Positions 1-5,431 of a stretch of DNA of 7,323 nt are shown here, one piece after another. This stretch comes from DAOTZS01 sp034434335 (lineage in GTDB: Bacteria; Chloroflexota; Anaerolineae; CG2-30-64-16): assembly GCA_034434335.1 (NCBI GenBank), contig DAOTZS010000199.1:1-7323 (forward strand), given 5' to 3'. A program made the position numbers and the translations under genes. Below the pieces are notes generated by a model. That model ran no database searches and had not been told where the DNA came from. It worked only from the letters and a program-made list of their open reading frames with translations. The stretch's first letter is position 1. Each line of letters begins with the position of its first letter.

Positions 1-158
1 AGGGGGTGGGGCGAGGGCCACGACCCGGGGGCGAAGCAACGGGTTGCCGGAATAATTTTACAAGTTGCAACAATCGGCCTGAATAGTTACGATGCCCGCA
101 GGCATCTGGGAAGGGAGCTCTCTACCTGGGCCTGACGCGAAGGATAGCCTGGCCTTGC
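1..158. other. Non-coding left edge downstream of the binding-protein gene
   Basis: No convincing gene lies here. The stretch follows the stop of the binding-protein gene (minus strand). It holds a 6-bp hairpin at 91-106 (GATGCC, loop CGCA, GGCATC) that has no T-run on either side, so it is a poor intrinsic terminator. Two small palindromes share the same half-site: GCAACGGGTTGC at 36-47 and GTTGCAAC at 64-71. A weak minus-strand promoter-like pair (TTCAGG at 83-78, TAAAAT at 60-55, 17-base spacer) lies around them. It could serve a gene beyond the left edge, with the palindromes as operators; this is inference. Confidence 0.4.
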
Positions 159-1634
159 TCACTTGGGGGTGTTTTCGGCCAGGCTAACGTTGGCGTCGGC
201 CTCCAACTTGCTTAGCACAGTGTCAATGTCCTCGCCGTCCAGGATAGCGTTATAGGCGCTCTCCATCAGCCGGCGCACCTCTTCGTAGCAGGCGCACCAC
301 TGAGCTTCGTACGTCCCGTACTTGAGCAGGTCAAAGGCCGCTTTGAACATGGGCTGCTCGGCAAAGTAGTCCTGCAAGAGGGCCTCGGTTCCTGCGCGGG
401 TCGGGAAGTAGTTGCTGATCTTGGTCCAGCGCGCCTGTTGTTGGGGCTCGGTGAACCACTTGACGAAGAGCCAGGCTGCCAGCTCCTGTTCGGGAGTGGT
501 CTTGGGGATCGAGACGCTGGCGCCGTAGATGTTCATCACCGGCTCGGTGCCGCCGTCCATGTAGGGCAAAGGCGCGATGCCCCAGACGAACTCGCCCTGC
601 TCGCCGCTCTTCACGGCTTTGTCGTAGTAGGGCAGGCCAGACGAGGAGCCGATGGTGAACAACGTCTTGTAGTTGCCGAAGTCAGTCTGGTCGCCGTATC
701 GTTCGGCGATCAGTTTGGCGCACCCCTGGTCGTACAGCTCTTTCATGAAGCGCATGGTCTCCTTCACCACCTCGTTGGTGAAGTCGAAGGCGCTGCCATC
801 GGGTTTGAAGTAAGTGCCGTGCCGGCTGAAGACCATGCTGGCGAAGCGCGAGGCGTCGGTGCTGATCTCGTAGCCGACGGTCCCCTTCTCCGGATCGGTT
901 GCCTTGCAGGCCATCTCCTTGAACTCGGCCCAGGTCTTGGGCGGGCCATCGTAGCCCATCGCCTTGAGCCAGTCCAGGTTGTAGTAGAGGACCTCCATGG
1001 AGCGGTTGGGTGGGAAGCCCATGCGGAAGTGGCCGTCGCCGAAGAGAGGGCTGACGTCCGCCTCGAAGATGCCAGGGTAGAAATCGGCTTTCTCTTCGGG
1101 TGTCAGGCCCCATTTAGGGCTGTCCACAAAGAAGTCCATGTCCACCAGCGCGTCGGAAAGCTGATATTTGGCCACCTGGTTGGCGTAGCCCACCACCAGG
1201 TTGGGCAGCAGGGTGGGGTCGCCGGCCGAGATGGCGTTGATCATCTTGTCGTAGATCTCGCTGTAGCTGCCGGCATACTCGGCCGTGACTTCGATGCCCC
1301 ACTGGTTGCTGGCGTTGAACTCGGCCACCATCTGGTTCAGGCCCTCCTGGCGCTCCTTAGTGTGCTGGTGCCACCAGAGCACCTTGGCGCCAGTCGGGTC
1401 CACGTTTTCATATGGCCCAGCAGCTTCGGCCGGCGTGGGCGCGGCCGGTGCGGCAGTAGGGGCAGCCGGCGCCGGTGTGGGTTCAGCCGGTTTGGCCGGC
1501 GCGGGTGTTGGTTCAGCCGGTTTGGCCGGCGCGGGTGTTGGTACCGCCGGCGCTGCCTGTGGAGCGCAGGCGGTCAGAGCCAGAGATGCAACCAGTACTA
1601 CCAATATGGCGAGATACATCCATCTTTTGAACAT
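159..1634 (-). CDS. CUT1-type ABC transporter substrate-binding lipoprotein
   Basis: This is the extracytoplasmic solute receptor of the importer, expected to deliver a sugar, oligosaccharide or glycerol-phosphate-like compound to the two permeases upstream. Of the possible starts, ATG at 1634 (491 residues) is chosen because GAAGGAGGAG lies 6 bases before it and it begins directly with a lipoprotein signal: KR at 3-4, a hydrophobic stretch at 7-20, and lipobox LTAC with the lipidated Cys at 23. Residues 24-73 form a Pro/Ala/Glu linker containing an exact double copy of PAKPAEPTPA. The folded domain starts near 80. Family-typical features are YYN at 217-219, TW at 234-235 (the 'P.TW.E' segment), the AAWLFVKWF helix near 386-394 and YFPTR at 409-413. 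This pattern fits the SBP_bac_1/8, UgpB/MalE-like group. The substrate cannot be read from sequence. Placement last in the operon, after a 448-base gap, suggests separate control of its expression. Confidence 0.93.
   Translation of the reverse strand: MFKRWMYLAILVVLVASLALTACAPQAAPAVPTPAPAKPAEPTPAPAKPAEPTPAPAAPTAAPAAPTPAEAAGPYENVDPTGAKVLWWHQHTKERQEGLNQMVAEFNASNQWGIEVTAEYAGSYSEIYDKMINAISAGDPTLLPNLVVGYANQVAKYQLSDALVDMDFFVDSPKWGLTPEEKADFYPGIFEADVSPLFGDGHFRMGFPPNRSMEVLYYNLDWLKAMGYDGPPKTWAEFKEMACKATDPEKGTVGYEISTDASRFASMVFSRHGTYFKPDGSAFDFTNEVVKETMRFMKELYDQGCAKLIAERYGDQTDFGNYKTLFTIGSSSGLPYYDKAVKSGEQGEFVWGIAPLPYMDGGTEPVMNIYGASVSIPKTTPEQELAAWLFVKWFTEPQQQARWTKISNYFPTRAGTEALLQDYFAEQPMFKAAFDLLKYGTYEAQWCACYEEVRRLMESAYNAILDGEDIDTVLSKLEADANVSLAENTPK
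1481..1540 (-). repeat. Exact 30-bp tandem duplication in the lipoprotein linker
   Basis: Bases 1481-1510 and 1511-1540 are identical 30-bp units. A degenerate partial unit borders them on each side (around 1462-1480 and 1541-1550). They encode PAKPAEPTPA twice in the flexible linker between the lipidated Cys and the solute-binding domain. The period is a multiple of three, so copy-number change alters linker length without breaking the frame. Perfect identity at the base level suggests a recent duplication or ongoing slippage. Confidence 0.9.
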
Positions 1635-1640
1635 GGCAGA

Positions 1641-1650
1641 CTCCTCCTTC
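1641..1650 (-). promoter_or_regulatory. Strong ribosome binding site that fixes the lipoprotein start
   Basis: GAAGGAGGAG on the minus strand ends 6 bases before ATG at 1634. It rules out the in-frame ATG at 1694, which would put 20 unrelated residues ahead of the signal peptide. Confidence 0.85.
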
Positions 1651-1665
1651 TTGTAGCGTCTGTTT

Positions 1666-1694
1666 ATGATGGGGTGAAATACGGAATGGTTCAA
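1666..1694 (-). promoter_or_regulatory. Weak candidate promoter for the binding-protein gene
   Basis: The minus strand reads TTGAAC (1694-1689), a 17-base spacer, then CATCAT (1671-1666). Each box matches the sigma-70 consensus at four of six positions. It lies about 30 bases before the start codon, on the gene side of the palindromic element. The spacing is right but the boxes are poor, so this is tentative. Confidence 0.28.
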
Positions 1695-1711
1695 AATTGG
1701 TTAACACTTCC

Positions 1712-1920
1712 TGCCCCCTCGGGCCTTCACTGCCCCTCACCCCCCTTTGTCCCCCTTCTCCCCTTGGCCTGCGGCCAGGGAAGAGGGGGGGAATAAGAGG
1801 GGGTTTTTGCAGTGGCGGCCGAAGGCCGCCACTGCAAAAACCCTTTTCTCTCCTCCCCTCCCCTGCCGCCAAAGGCGAGCGGGGGAGGGGCAGAGGGAGG
1901 GGTGGGGGCCCTGGGCGGCA
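1712..1920. repeat. Composite palindromic intergenic element (possible MITE/REP-like repeat)
   Basis: The centre is a perfect 20-bp inverted repeat, arms 1801-1820 and 1824-1843, with a 3-base loop (GAA). Around it the two flanks are rough reverse complements of each other out to about 1712 and 1920: TGCCCCCTCGGGCC at 1712-1725 mirrors the segment ending at 1920. Each flank contains its own smaller hairpin, one around TTGGCC/GGCCAG (1764-1778) and one around CGCC-AAA-GGCG (1867-1877). CT-rich runs on the left are matched by GA-rich runs on the right. On the plus strand the central stem is followed by TTTT, so it could end rightward transcription. On the minus strand, the direction of the operon, no T-run follows. 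The shape resembles dispersed non-coding palindromic repeats known from many bacteria, but copy number cannot be judged from one window. Confidence 0.75.
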
Positions 1921-1939
1921 ATTCTAGCGACCGCAAAAA

Positions 1940-1960
1940 GTGTGAGCCGGTTTTCCCGGC
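1940..1960 (-). terminator. Weak terminator or attenuator candidate after the second permease
   Basis: On the minus strand GCCGG (1960-1956), loop GAAAA, CCGGC (1950-1946) forms a 5-bp GC-rich stem. A run of five T residues follows after a gap of about five bases, at roughly 1940-1936. The stem is short and the T-run is displaced, so it may attenuate transcription rather than end it. Confidence 0.25.
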
Positions 1961-2053
1961 AAATTGAACCATCCCGAAATACCATGAGGTACCTCCCTCG
2001 TGCCAATCCACCGTCCTGCCTGACTTACCATGAGTATCAACTTCCCTGCACGC

Positions 2054-2064
2054 ATCACCTCCTT
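2054..2064 (-). promoter_or_regulatory. Orphan full-length Shine-Dalgarno sequence
   Basis: AAGGAGGTGAT on the minus strand matches the 16S rRNA 3' end over 11 bases, yet no good gene follows. GTG at 2051 has correct spacing but meets a stop after four codons. ATG at 2055 overlaps the site and opens a 43-codon frame ending at 1924 that I do not recognise. It may be the remnant of a lost gene start, a leader peptide or chance. Confidence 0.4.
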
Positions 2065-2082
2065 TCCATGTCTACACCATTC

Positions 2083-3465
2083 TTATCCCTTCAACCCGGT
2101 CGTGGCAATTCCTTCGATGAATTGTTTCTGGGCCAGGAAGTAGAGCAGCAGCACGGGCACCATGCTGATGGTGGCTCCCGCCATCCAAAGATGGGTTTCC
2201 GGGCCGGCCTCGCTGACAAAGTTCTGCAGGCCCACCGAGATCGGCCACCAATCGGAGCCCGCCTTGGTGGCCACCAGTGGCCAGAGCAACGCGTTCCACG
2301 ATCCGATAAACGAGAAGATGATCACCGTCATGAGCGCGGCCCGCGACAGCGGCAGCACCACCCGCAGCAGAAAACGCACATGGCCTGCGCCATCTATCTG
2401 CGCCGCATCCCACAGCTCACCGGGGATCTGGGCAAAGAACTGGCGCAGGAGGAAGATATTGAAAAAGGTGGCCATGAACGGCACCGTCAGCGCGGGCCAG
2501 TTGTCGTACCAGTTGATGAAGGGCAGCAAGGGGTTGTTGCCAGTGATAGTCAGGAAGTTAGGGATCATGGTGACCGTTTCGGGGATCATCATTGTGGAGA
2601 GCAGAAGCCCGAACATGAAATCTCGGCCGGGGAAACGCATGCGGGCAAACGCATAGGCGGCCAGGGTGGAGACGACCAGCGTCCCCAGCGTGGTGATGAC
2701 GGTGATCCGGATGCTGTTCCACACATACTTGCTGAAGCCGGCCGTCCTCCAGGCCTGGTAGTAGTTGCCGCCGAGGAACTCAGCGAAGAAGTAAGCTACC
2801 TTGCGGGCGGGGGTGCGGCACGCGCTCAGGTCTTCAGGGATAGGTCGACCCAGATAGGGGGTTTGCGCTCGCTCGGCTATCTGCTTCTCCAGCACATCGG
2901 TGGGATACTCGCAGCAGTTGGCATAATCCACCCGCGCAGCACCCGAGCGACGATCGGCCACCTGGTAGGCTCCCGGGGGTGCAAAGGTGAAGCGCAGGCC
3001 CCGGCCCGTATCTACCACGCCCCCGCCGGCTGGGATCGGCTGCCAGGCATCGGTGAGCTCGCCATTGGGGTCCCCAACTGCCGCGATGGGCACAGGTTCG
3101 GCCTTGTTGTTCACCAGGCGAAACTGCCACACCCCTCCCTGCTCCGTCTGCCGCACCTCGACGTAGTAGCTGTCGGTGTGCAGCTCCTGCACCCCGGGCC
3201 GCAAAACCGGGCTCACCGCGAAGTCAATCACCGTGCCCTCGCTATACTTGGGCAGGTTCGTGTAAGGGCAGACCGCGCGCACCAGGCGCGGCATCAGCCG
3301 GCCGGCATTGGCTTCCCCCAAGGTCATCACCGAAGTGCTCAGCATCCACAGGAACGGCGTGACCATCACAAACGCGCCGATGAGCAGCACCCCATACAGG
3401 AAACCGCGCGAGATAGCCCTGCGCAGCCGCAGCTCCAGGGGACCAGCCACCGCGCGCTCAGCCAT
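2083..3465 (-). CDS. MalG-like ABC permease with a large extracytoplasmic insertion
   Basis: This is the second membrane subunit of the CUT1-type importer, an inner-membrane BPD_transp_1 (MetI-like) protein. The start at 3465 gives 460 residues, overlaps the end of the upstream permease by 8 bases and has GGAGAGG upstream; an ATG at 3525 would overlap the neighbour by 68 bases. TM1 is near 21-42, the core segments lie near 251-274, 285-303, 325-342, 378-398 and 428-446, and the C-terminus EGIATTGLKG is typical of the family. The EAA loop that docks on the ATPase is seen at 350-372 (ELWDAAQIDGAGHVRF, then VVLPLS). Usual MalG proteins have about 270-300 residues. The excess lies between TM1 and the conserved NYYQAW (234-239): residues about 60-228 form an extra, strand-rich, polar domain with Cys66, Cys184, Cys185 and Cys216, predicted to lie outside the membrane. 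Both edges read smoothly in frame, so this looks like a real domain and not a frameshift. Confidence 0.92.
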   Translation of the reverse strand: MAERAVAGPLELRLRRAISRGFLYGVLLIGAFVMVTPFLWMLSTSVMTLGEANAGRLMPRLVRAVCPYTNLPKYSEGTVIDFAVSPVLRPGVQELHTDSYYVEVRQTEQGGVWQFRLVNNKAEPVPIAAVGDPNGELTDAWQPIPAGGGVVDTGRGLRFTFAPPGAYQVADRRSGAARVDYANCCEYPTDVLEKQIAERAQTPYLGRPIPEDLSACRTPARKVAYFFAEFLGGNYYQAWRTAGFSKYVWNSIRITVITTLGTLVVSTLAAYAFARMRFPGRDFMFGLLLSTMMIPETVTMIPNFLTITGNNPLLPFINWYDNWPALTVPFMATFFNIFLLRQFFAQIPGELWDAAQIDGAGHVRFLLRVVLPLSRAALMTVIIFSFIGSWNALLWPLVATKAGSDWWPISVGLQNFVSEAGPETHLWMAGATISMVPVLLLYFLAQKQFIEGIATTGLKG

Positions 3466-4903
3466 AGAACACCATCCTCTCCCCAACGCGGTTCTGAATT
3501 TGCGAGAGGGCCAGGATGATCCCAAACAGCACGAAGGCCATGGCCGCCGCCTCCCCGAACTGGCCTTTGGCCCGGAAGGTCTGGAAGATCAGGATGCTGG
3601 CCACGTCCACCGTACCGCGCGCGGCCGCCTCTTTCATGACAAAGATGTGGTTGAAGGCCTTGAAGGTGCCGATGGTGGCGATAATGGTCAGGAAGAAGGT
3701 CGTAGGCGAGAGAAGGGGGATGGTGATCTTGCGCAGGATCGCCCAACGGTTGGCGCCATCCACCTCGGCTGCTTCGTACAGGTCGCGGGGTATGTTGCCC
3801 AGCCCCGCCAGGTAGATCACCGTGTCGTAGCCGATGAAGACCCACCAGTTGTAGATCATGATGGAAACCAGCGCCAGGCTGGGGCCGGCCAGGATCACCC
3901 CCAGCGGATCGGGGATCTGTGGCCAGCTCAGGTGGGTGCCAAAGAGCTGGTTCAGCAGGTCCACGATCACCAGGTTGACCGGCCTGGACTCGTGCAACCA
4001 CTTCAGGGCCGGCAGCCCTATCGCGCTGCCGATCAGGTTCATCAGCCCTGTCTCCCGCAAAGAGAAGATGCGCTTGAAGACCACGGCGGTAGCCACGGAA
4101 GGTGCAATGTAGGGCATGAAGTAAAGGAGGCGGAAGAGGCCCTGCCCTTTGATGCCCTGGAACAAGATGTAGGCCAGGACCAGAGCGACACTCAGTTGCA
4201 CAGGCACCGTGCCGAGGGAATAAAAGAAGGTGTAGATGATGGACTTGAAGAAGTCCTGATCGCCAACCATCCACATGCGGCGGAAGTCCACGAAGAAGAA
4301 GACGCCAGCCCCAGCCACCAGAGCACAGGCTGCCAGAAGGCGGCCCACCAGCTCTGGCAGGGAAGCGGAGTGGCCGGCGCGGTGCCAAAGCAGCCAACCC
4401 ACCAGGAGCAGGCCCAGGCTCACCAGGTAGGTCCACTCACCCGAGGCGATCAACCCCGGCAGCGCGAGGGCCAGGGCGACAAGCGCGGCCAGGGTCCAGG
4501 CCACCGCCCTGCCCTGCGCGGTGCCCTCCCCAACATCCTGCCACCGTCTGTACGCCAGGAAGCCGAAGAGCGCGGCCAGCAACAGCCCGGCGACTGAGGC
4601 CACACTGGGCAGGCCCAACAACTTTACATAGTTGGCCACCCCAAGGCAATCAGTCGGCCTGAGGGCCTCAGGCGACCCAATGCCCAGAGAGGCCAGCCAG
4701 TAGGGCAGACAGGTTGACCCCCGCGGCTTGATGTTCCACCTGTGCAGGCTGACATATGCTGCATGGATCACTGGCCACAGGCCGAAGGCAAAGGTAAGGA
4801 GAACCGCAGGAAGCAGAAAAAGGTAGGCAGCCAGGACCTCTTTACAGGCACGGCCTCTGCGGCCAGCGAAAATGCTCTGACGTTGCCTGGATTGAGTGCG
4901 CAT
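3458..4903 (-). CDS. MalF-like ABC permease with extra membrane segments
   Basis: This is the first membrane subunit of the importer and the first gene of the operon. ATG at 4903 (481 residues) is chosen because a basic N-terminus and TM1 (24-44, ending GLWPVIHAAYVSL) follow, as usual for this family; the frame stays open to 5137 but the extra 78 residues look like leader sequence and include the promoter. The ribosome site is weak. The core includes YFMPYIAPSV (261-270), the LAGL-IP segment (365-372) and the EAA loop DLYEAAEVDGANRW (374-387). Typical relatives have about 290-320 residues. Residues about 98-214 hold four extra hydrophobic stretches (near 101-118, 133-152, 157-174, 186-205), splitting the normally continuous 'G..NY..LL.D..F...' segment into NYVKLL (91-96) and DQDFFKSIIYT (215-225). 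An even number of segments preserves the topology of the core. A smaller expansion lies at about 305-345. The family is certain; the substrate is unknown. Confidence 0.93.
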   Translation of the reverse strand: MRTQSRQRQSIFAGRRGRACKEVLAAYLFLLPAVLLTFAFGLWPVIHAAYVSLHRWNIKPRGSTCLPYWLASLGIGSPEALRPTDCLGVANYVKLLGLPSVASVAGLLLAALFGFLAYRRWQDVGEGTAQGRAVAWTLAALVALALALPGLIASGEWTYLVSLGLLLVGWLLWHRAGHSASLPELVGRLLAACALVAGAGVFFFVDFRRMWMVGDQDFFKSIIYTFFYSLGTVPVQLSVALVLAYILFQGIKGQGLFRLLYFMPYIAPSVATAVVFKRIFSLRETGLMNLIGSAIGLPALKWLHESRPVNLVIVDLLNQLFGTHLSWPQIPDPLGVILAGPSLALVSIMIYNWWVFIGYDTVIYLAGLGNIPRDLYEAAEVDGANRWAILRKITIPLLSPTTFFLTIIATIGTFKAFNHIFVMKEAAARGTVDVASILIFQTFRAKGQFGEAAAMAFVLFGIILALSQIQNRVGERMVFYG

Positions 4904-4932
4904 TATGTCTGCCTGTGATAATACTGATTGGA

Positions 4933-4955
4933 CTTGTGCTGCGGTTCGGCACAAG
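4933..4955. promoter_or_regulatory. 7-bp inverted repeat just before the first permease gene
   Basis: CTTGTGC (4933-4939) and GCACAAG (4949-4955) are perfect reverse complements separated by 9 bases. The repeat lies in the leader of the importer transcript, 30 bases before the start codon. It could be an RNA hairpin that affects translation or a protein-binding site. A TATTAT box follows on the minus strand (4923-4918), but without a good -35 box it is not called a promoter. Confidence 0.4.
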
Positions 4956-5057
4956 CCACTACATATCGGATGAATAGATGAGAAGCCACCCCTCGTACTC
5001 GTCGAGGCTTCACTGCGCACGCCCTGATTGGCGACGAAGTGCCTTGAAGCCGGGCTG

Positions 5058-5086
5058 ATTATAACAAACCAGCGATGGCCGGTCAA
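5058..5086 (-). promoter_or_regulatory. Near-consensus promoter of the importer operon
   Basis: The minus strand reads TTGACC (5086-5081), exactly 17 bases, then TATAAT (5063-5058). The -10 box is perfect, and the -35 box matches five of six. Transcription should start near 5051, giving an untranslated leader of about 148 bases before ATG at 4903. This supports that start over the longer open frame. Confidence 0.75.
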
Positions 5087-5109
5087 GGCAGAATCCGGGT
5101 CTCGTTCTA

Positions 5110-5130
5110 CTGGCGCCAGGTACCTGCAGG
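5110..5130. promoter_or_regulatory. Three overlapping perfect palindromes between divergent promoters
   Basis: CTGGCGCCAG (5110-5119), CAGGTACCTG (5117-5126) and CCTGCAGG (5123-5130) are each perfect palindromes and overlap in series. They are bracketed by AGGCAG (5086-5091) and its reverse complement CTGCCT (5142-5147). The position, just upstream of both -35 boxes, suits a regulator acting on either or both promoters. No known operator is recognised. Confidence 0.4.
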
Positions 5131-5153
5131 GCCGCATTGGGCTGCCTACCGTT

Positions 5154-5182
5154 TTGCCCTCCCACGCCGTGTAGGCTATAAT
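5154..5182 (+). promoter_or_regulatory. Near-consensus promoter of the small-gene pair
   Basis: TTGCCC (5154-5159), a 17-base spacer and a perfect TATAAT (5177-5182). Transcription should start near 5189, about 17 bases before ATG at 5206, with the ribosome site AGGAGA at 5195-5200. Confidence 0.75.
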
Positions 5183-5205
5183 GGGAATTACTTCAGGAGA
5201 CCTGC

Positions 5206-5430
5206 ATGACGCAACAGGAAGCCCTTGACCTGATCCGTCGCTTTCTGAAGGCCGGCGATAGGGATGAGCTGATGCAACTGGTGAGCCAGCATCTGGGTGC
5301 TGTGGACGGTACCTTCTTCAAGGTTGCCGAAGCTGCTGCCCGGCAATTGGAGGAGGAGGGGAAAGCATCTGTTGCGGCAGCGCTGCGGAGCCTGAGCGAT
5401 TCCATCTTGCGCATGAAGACGTTGATCTGA
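5206..5430 (+). CDS. Small helical protein of unknown function
   Basis: The product has 74 residues. The start is well supported by AGGAGA 5 bases upstream and a near-consensus promoter. The protein is soluble, without signal peptide or membrane segment. It looks like three alpha-helices with heptad-like hydrophobic spacing: about 2-16 (EALDLIRRFLKAG), 19-31 and 36-70, with a long Ala/Glu/Arg-rich last helix. The segment DGTFFKVAEAAARQLEEEG loosely recalls short helical tails seen in some bacterial proteins, but I do not recognise a named family. The next gene starts one base after the stop, so the two are surely co-transcribed and may act together. No catalytic motif is visible; an interaction or adaptor role is only a guess. 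Confidence 0.8.
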   Translation: MTQQEALDLIRRFLKAGDRDELMQLVSQHLGAVDGTFFKVAEAAARQLEEEGKASVAAALRSLSDSILRMKTLI

Positions 5431-5431
5431 G

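Larger units (their letters stand above)
1635..2082. other. 448-base gap between permease and binding-protein genes
   Basis: This intergenic stretch lies within the importer operon. From the permease end it holds an orphan anti-Shine-Dalgarno match (2064-2054), a small hairpin with a displaced T-run (1946-1960), the large composite palindrome (about 1712-1920), a weak promoter candidate (1694-1666) and the ribosome site of the binding-protein gene (1650-1641). No convincing gene is seen. The gap is large enough that the binding-protein gene could be transcribed or processed separately from the permeases. Confidence 0.6.
4904..5205. other. Divergent promoter region between importer operon and small-gene pair
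   Basis: This 302-base stretch has no gene. It contains a leftward promoter (5086-5058), a rightward promoter (5154-5182), overlapping palindromes between them (5110-5130), and a leftward leader of about 148 bases with several short inverted repeats (5051-4904). Confidence 0.75.

Noticed and set aside
91..106. Hairpin after the binding-protein gene as an intrinsic terminator
   Set aside because: The stem is only 6 bp and no T-run follows on either strand.
1481..1540. Repeat units as a CRISPR fragment
   Set aside because: The units are directly adjacent with no spacers and encode an in-frame Pro/Ala linker.
438..1796. Long plus-strand open frame (452 codons) opposite the binding-protein gene
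   Set aside because: Its translation is low-complexity and His/Gly/Val-rich with no motif. The opposite strand encodes a clear lipoprotein with ribosome site. Long antisense frames are expected in G+C-rich coding DNA.
1924..2055. 43-codon minus-strand frame after the orphan ribosome site
   Set aside because: Its ATG overlaps the Shine-Dalgarno sequence, codon content is unremarkable and no family is recognised; kept as a finding, not as a gene.
1747..3519. Plus-strand open frame of 590 codons opposite the second permease
   Set aside because: It runs through the palindromic element and the whole antisense of a clear permease. The protein is rich in Arg, His and Gln with no domain, and has no ribosome site.
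3308..4597. Plus-strand open frame of 429 codons opposite the first permease
   Set aside because: Same reasoning: polar, repetitive His/Gln/Gly translation opposite a gene with a proven EAA loop and membrane segments.
4904..5137. 78-residue N-terminal extension of the first permease
   Set aside because: The extension overlaps the TTGACC-17-TATAAT promoter and leader and has no family resemblance; ATG at 4903 precedes a normal basic N-terminus and TM1.
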